Below, one piece after another: positions 45,274 through 48,253 of a stretch of 48,253 bases of DNA; position 1 is the first letter of the stretch; the number at the start of each line of letters is the position of its first letter. A model generated the notes under the pieces. The model saw nothing but the letters and a program-made list of their open reading frames with translations. It had not been told where the DNA came from and did not search any database. The stretch lies in assembly GCA_964651435.1 (NCBI GenBank), contig CAZYVU010000020.1:1-48253 (forward strand), read 5' to 3'. The DNA is from CAZYVU01 sp964651435. Lineage in GTDB: Bacteria > Desulfobacterota > Syntrophorhabdia > Syntrophorhabdales > CAYQXL01. The position numbers and the translations under genes were made by a program.

Positions 45274-45648
45274 ATGCCTACTATTAACCAGTTAGTCAGG
45301 CTTGGGAGAGAAGTTGTCAAAAAGAAGAGTGCTTCTCCGGCACTTACGGACTGTCCCCAGAGGCGGGGCGTTTGCGTAAGGGTCTACACCACAACGCCAA
45401 AGAAGCCAAACTCGGCCCTCAGGAAGGTCGCCCGCGTCAGGCTAACGAACGGGTATGAGGTGACAACCTATATCCCAGGTATTGGGCATAACCTGCAGGA
45501 ACACTCCGTAGTCCTTATCAGGGGTGGGAGAGTGAAGGACTTGCCTGGTGTACGGTACCATATTATCCGGGGCTCACTGGATGCAAGCGGTGTTGCCAAC
45601 CGAAAGAAGAGCAGATCCAAATATGGCGCCAAGCGGCCGAAACAGTAA
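45274..45648 (+). CDS. rpsL: 30S ribosomal protein S12
   Basis: 124 aa, full length. Decoding-centre protein. K43 (TTTPKKPNSALRK) and K88 (GGRVKDLPG) are the wild-type residues, predicting no rpsL-type streptomycin resistance; D89 is the site methylthiolated by RimO in many bacteria. Start ATG 45274 (MPTINQL) with TGGAGGTAATGG just upstream; a TTG 18 nt earlier is in frame but would put the Shine-Dalgarno inside the gene. First gene of the operon: no rpoC or ribosomal protein L7Ae-like gene precedes it. Confidence 0.97.
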   Translation: MPTINQLVRLGREVVKKKSASPALTDCPQRRGVCVRVYTTTPKKPNSALRKVARVRLTNGYEVTTYIPGIGHNLQEHSVVLIRGGRVKDLPGVRYHIIRGSLDASGVANRKKSRSKYGAKRPKQ

Positions 45649-45661
45649 GGGAGCGTAGATC

Positions 45662-46132
45662 ATGCCACGAAAGGGACATATAAGTAAGCGCGAAGTATCT
45701 CCCGACATGAAGTTCAACGACATCATGGTCAGCCGGGTCATCAACTGCATCATGCTCGACGGCAAGAAGAGCACGGCGACGAGGATACTTTACGGCGCCC
45801 TGGAAATTATAGAGAACAAGCTGAAAGAGGAGCCCCTTAAGGTCTTTACCAAGGCCCTAGACAATATCAAGCCGGAGCTTGAGGTAAAGGCGAGGCGGGT
45901 TGGCGGAGCAACATACCAGGTGCCGGTTGAAGTGCGGCCCAACAGAAAGATGAGCCTCGGCATCCGGTGGCTTATCCGGTACGCCCGTGCCCGTTCCGAA
46001 AGGACGATGGCCGAAAAGCTGGCTGGAGAGATCATAGACGCATACAACAACAAAGGTTCAGCGGTAAAGAAGCGGGAAGACACGCACAAAATGGCCGAAG
46101 CCAACAAGGCTTTTGCCCACTACAGATGGTGA
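45662..46132 (+). CDS. rpsG: 30S ribosomal protein S7
   Basis: 156 aa. Primary 16S rRNA-binding protein of the 30S head. It starts MPRKGHISKREVSPD and carries the conserved VGGATYQVPVEVRPNRK loop and MAEKLAGEIIDAYNNKGSAV; the C-terminus (TFAHYRW-like ending HYRW) is intact. 13 nt after rpsL. Confidence 0.97.
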   Translation: MPRKGHISKREVSPDMKFNDIMVSRVINCIMLDGKKSTATRILYGALEIIENKLKEEPLKVFTKALDNIKPELEVKARRVGGATYQVPVEVRPNRKMSLGIRWLIRYARARSERTMAEKLAGEIIDAYNNKGSAVKKREDTHKMAEANKAFAHYRW

Positions 46133-46138
46133 TGGTTG

Positions 46139-48220
46139 ATGCAGGAAAAGGTTCGTAACGTAGGTATTATGGCCCACATCGATGCGGGCAAAACGACGGC
46201 GACGGAGCGGATGCTCTTCTACACAGGCGTCAACAACCGGATCGGAGAGGTCGACGACGGCAATGCCACCATGGATTGGATGGAGCAGGAGAAGGAGAGG
46301 GGCATTACCATTACCGCTGCGTCAACGACCTGTTTCTGGAAGGCGCACCGGGTAAACATCATCGACACCCCCGGTCACATAGACTTCACCATTGAGGTCG
46401 GCAGGTCTCTGAGGGCCCTCGACGGGGCGGTAGCCCTTTTCTCGGGGGTCGAAGGCGTCGAGCCCCAGTCGGAGACGGTTTGGCGGCAGGCTGACAGGTA
46501 CGGCGTACCGCGCATTGCATTTGTGAATAAGATGGACAGGCCCGGGGCGGATTTCGACAGGGCATGCTCGATGATGCGAGAGATACTGAAGGCCAATCCG
46601 CTGCCGCTTCAGATGCCTCTGAAGGCAGGCGATGATCTGATCGGCGTCATTGATCTGATCGAAGGGCGGGCGCTTGTATATGATAAGGATAACAGAGGTG
46701 TGGAGTATTCCGAGGAGCCCATACCGGAAGGTCTGAGAGACAAGGCGGCACACCTTCGGGAGACCATGATGGAGAAGCTTGCCGAGGTTGACGACGGTTT
46801 CATGGCCGACTACCTTGACGGGAAGAGCATTGGTCCGGAGGAGATCAAAAGGGTTGTGCGGAAGGGTACCCTGGCGGCCCAGGTCCTGCCCGTACTCTGC
46901 GGCAGCGCCTTCAAGAATAAGGGCATACAGGCCCTTCTTGACGCCATAGTCGATTACCTGCCGTCACCGATGGATGTCGCCCCTTACCATTACTGGACTG
47001 AAGAAGGGGGAGAGGGCTCGTTGGCAGGCCTTCCATCGGAATCCTTCAGCGGGCTTGTCTTCAAGATAATGACTGATCCCTTTGTCGGGCAGCTTAGTTA
47101 CGTGCGTATATACTCGGGAGAGGTGAGGTCGGGCGAAACCGTCCTGAACAGCACAAAGGGAAAGCCGGAGCGTATCGGGCGGATTCTCTTGCTTCACGCC
47201 AACAAGCGAGAGGAGATCAAGAAGGCCGTTGCCGGTGATATCTGTGCCATCGTCGGTCTTAAGGGCGTCTCTACCGGAGACACCCTCACAAACTCGTCCT
47301 TCCCCGTTCTTTTTGAGACGATCGAGGTGCCGTCGCCGGTTGTCGCCTGCGCCATAGCGCCGAAGAAGAAAGACGACCTGAAGAAGATGTGGTTTGTCTT
47401 CAACAAGTACACCATCGAAGATCCGTCACTCTCGGTGCGGCTCGACAACGAGACGGGAGAGGTGATCCTGTCCGGAATGGGAGAGCTTCACCTCGAGATC
47501 ATCATGGACCGGGCCAAGAGAGAGCACAATCTCGAAATGGTCTCATCGGCACCGCAGGTTGCATACAGGGAAACGATCACCAAGGCCGCCACGGCCACGG
47601 GAAAATATATCAAGCAGTCCGGAGGCAGGGGGCAGTACGGCCACGTCATTCTCCATATCTCCCCGCTGGAAGGGACTGAATATGTCTTTGAAAACAAGAT
47701 CATCGGGGGCGTCATTCCGAGGGAGTTTATTCCCAGTATCGAATCGGGGGTGAAAGAGGCCCTCGAAAAGGGCGTTCTCCTCGGCTATCCTTTGATCAAC
47801 GTAAAGGTTGAGCTCATCGACGGGTCGTACCACGACGTAGACTCGTCGGAGCTGGCATTCAAGCTCGCCGGATCGATTGCGCTTAAGGATGCCGTCCTCA
47901 AGGCAAACGCCGAGCTCCTGGAGCCGGTCATGAAAGTGGATATAAACGTTCCTCTCGAAAACCTGGGTACGGTTATCGGCGATGTTACCTCCCGGCGAGG
48001 CAGGATTGCCGAACTTGGCGACAGGAACGATTTTAAGTATATTGTTGCCCATATACCGCTGGAAGAGATGTTCGGTTATACGACCCACCTTCGGTCTGAT
48101 ACACAGGGCAGAGGCTATTTTTCCATGGAGTTCCTCCACTATGCCCCTGTACCAACGCATGTCTACGAAAGTTTAGCGAAGAATAGAGAAAAAACAGTGA
48201 GGGAGGCTCTCTATGGCTAA
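46139..48220 (+). CDS. fusA: Translation elongation factor G
   Basis: GTPase driving ribosomal translocation and, with RRF, recycling. 693 aa. G1 AHIDAGKTTATERMLF, G2/switch I ERGITITAAST, G3 DTPGHIDFTIEVGRSL, G4 NKMDRPGADF and the domain IV segment QSGGRGQYGHV are all in order; C-terminus complete. I use ATG 46139 (MQEKVRNVGIM) rather than the TTG one codon earlier. It starts 6 nt after rpsG and overlaps tuf by 8 nt. Confidence 0.97.
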   Translation: MQEKVRNVGIMAHIDAGKTTATERMLFYTGVNNRIGEVDDGNATMDWMEQEKERGITITAASTTCFWKAHRVNIIDTPGHIDFTIEVGRSLRALDGAVALFSGVEGVEPQSETVWRQADRYGVPRIAFVNKMDRPGADFDRACSMMREILKANPLPLQMPLKAGDDLIGVIDLIEGRALVYDKDNRGVEYSEEPIPEGLRDKAAHLRETMMEKLAEVDDGFMADYLDGKSIGPEEIKRVVRKGTLAAQVLPVLCGSAFKNKGIQALLDAIVDYLPSPMDVAPYHYWTEEGGEGSLAGLPSESFSGLVFKIMTDPFVGQLSYVRIYSGEVRSGETVLNSTKGKPERIGRILLLHANKREEIKKAVAGDICAIVGLKGVSTGDTLTNSSFPVLFETIEVPSPVVACAIAPKKKDDLKKMWFVFNKYTIEDPSLSVRLDNETGEVILSGMGELHLEIIMDRAKREHNLEMVSSAPQVAYRETITKAATATGKYIKQSGGRGQYGHVILHISPLEGTEYVFENKIIGGVIPREFIPSIESGVKEALEKGVLLGYPLINVKVELIDGSYHDVDSSELAFKLAGSIALKDAVLKANAELLEPVMKVDINVPLENLGTVIGDVTSRRGRIAELGDRNDFKYIVAHIPLEEMFGYTTHLRSDTQGRGYFSMEFLHYAPVPTHVYESLAKNREKTVREALYG

Positions 48221-48253
48221 GAAAAAGTTTGAACGCAAGAAACCCCACGTCAA
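48213..48253 (+). CDS. tuf: Elongation factor Tu, first 13 codons, cut by window edge
   Basis: ATG 48213 reads MAKKKFERKKPHV, the EF-Tu N-terminus (usually MAKxKFERxKPHVN). GGAGG precedes it. It overlaps fusA by 8 nt (ATGGCTAA), an unusually tight junction for this pair. Identified by the short N-terminus and by gene order. Confidence 0.92.
   Translation, partial: MAKKKFERKKPHV

Overview
This is a 48 kb chromosomal window of a moderately GC-rich Gram-negative bacterium. The protein set (short CarA and CarB, an M16 peptidase pair, an Lgt-dependent envelope, an OFA-family carboxylate porter, acetyl-CoA synthetase, many PAS/HD-GYP signalling proteins) fits an anaerobic deltaproteobacterium (Desulfobacterota, perhaps a syntroph). 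That placement is an inference from gene content; there is no rRNA in the window. No tRNA, CRISPR array, transposase, integrase or phage gene was seen.

Layout. 1-6.9 kb, minus strand: an mnmG - QueG-like Fe-S protein - carA - carB operon (carB runs off the left edge). A mirrored promoter region separates it from a plus-strand VOC/epimerase-like gene and a ferritin-like di-iron gene. 8.1-12.7 kb, minus: AI-2E-type permease, GH63-like glycosidase, alpha/beta hydrolase. 12.8-17.1 kb, minus: active M16 protease, inactive M16 partner and a DegP-like protease, an envelope proteolysis group. 17.2-22.5 kb, minus: multi-PAS HD-GYP protein, Cache-PAS histidine kinase and a stand-alone receiver. 22.9-24.9 kb, plus: TraB-like protein, HAD phosphatase and lgt, all overlapping.

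25.0-34.9 kb, plus, is the most unusual region: periplasmic binding protein - kinase - receiver - second binding protein - second kinase - receiver/PAS/PAS/HD-GYP, with no ABC permease or ATPase. The two kinases have different sensor halves but share a 761-bp stretch identical at every base, covering the coiled coil, the phospho-acceptor domain and the ATPase domain. I read it as a two-input sensing system with two exchangeable sensor heads on one transmitter core, probably feeding the same receiver and cyclic-di-GMP turnover.

34.9-45 kb: beta-carbonic anhydrase divergent from acetyl-CoA synthetase (acs has a strong promoter with a perfect palindrome in its spacer), a methyltransferase-like protein, a large secreted NHL-propeller protein with six Ig-like repeats at an almost exact 100-residue period, an MscS-type channel and an OFA-family transporter. 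45.2 kb to the end: the str operon (rpsL, rpsG, fusA, start of tuf) behind its own sigma70-like promoter.

A second theme is a family of mosaic, degenerate short-unit DNA tracts (units of about 6-10 nt) at three places: inside the carA coding frame, between the second kinase and the HD-GYP regulator, and upstream of the carbonic anhydrase/acs pair. They look like products of the same generating process, and one has become protein sequence in a central metabolic enzyme.
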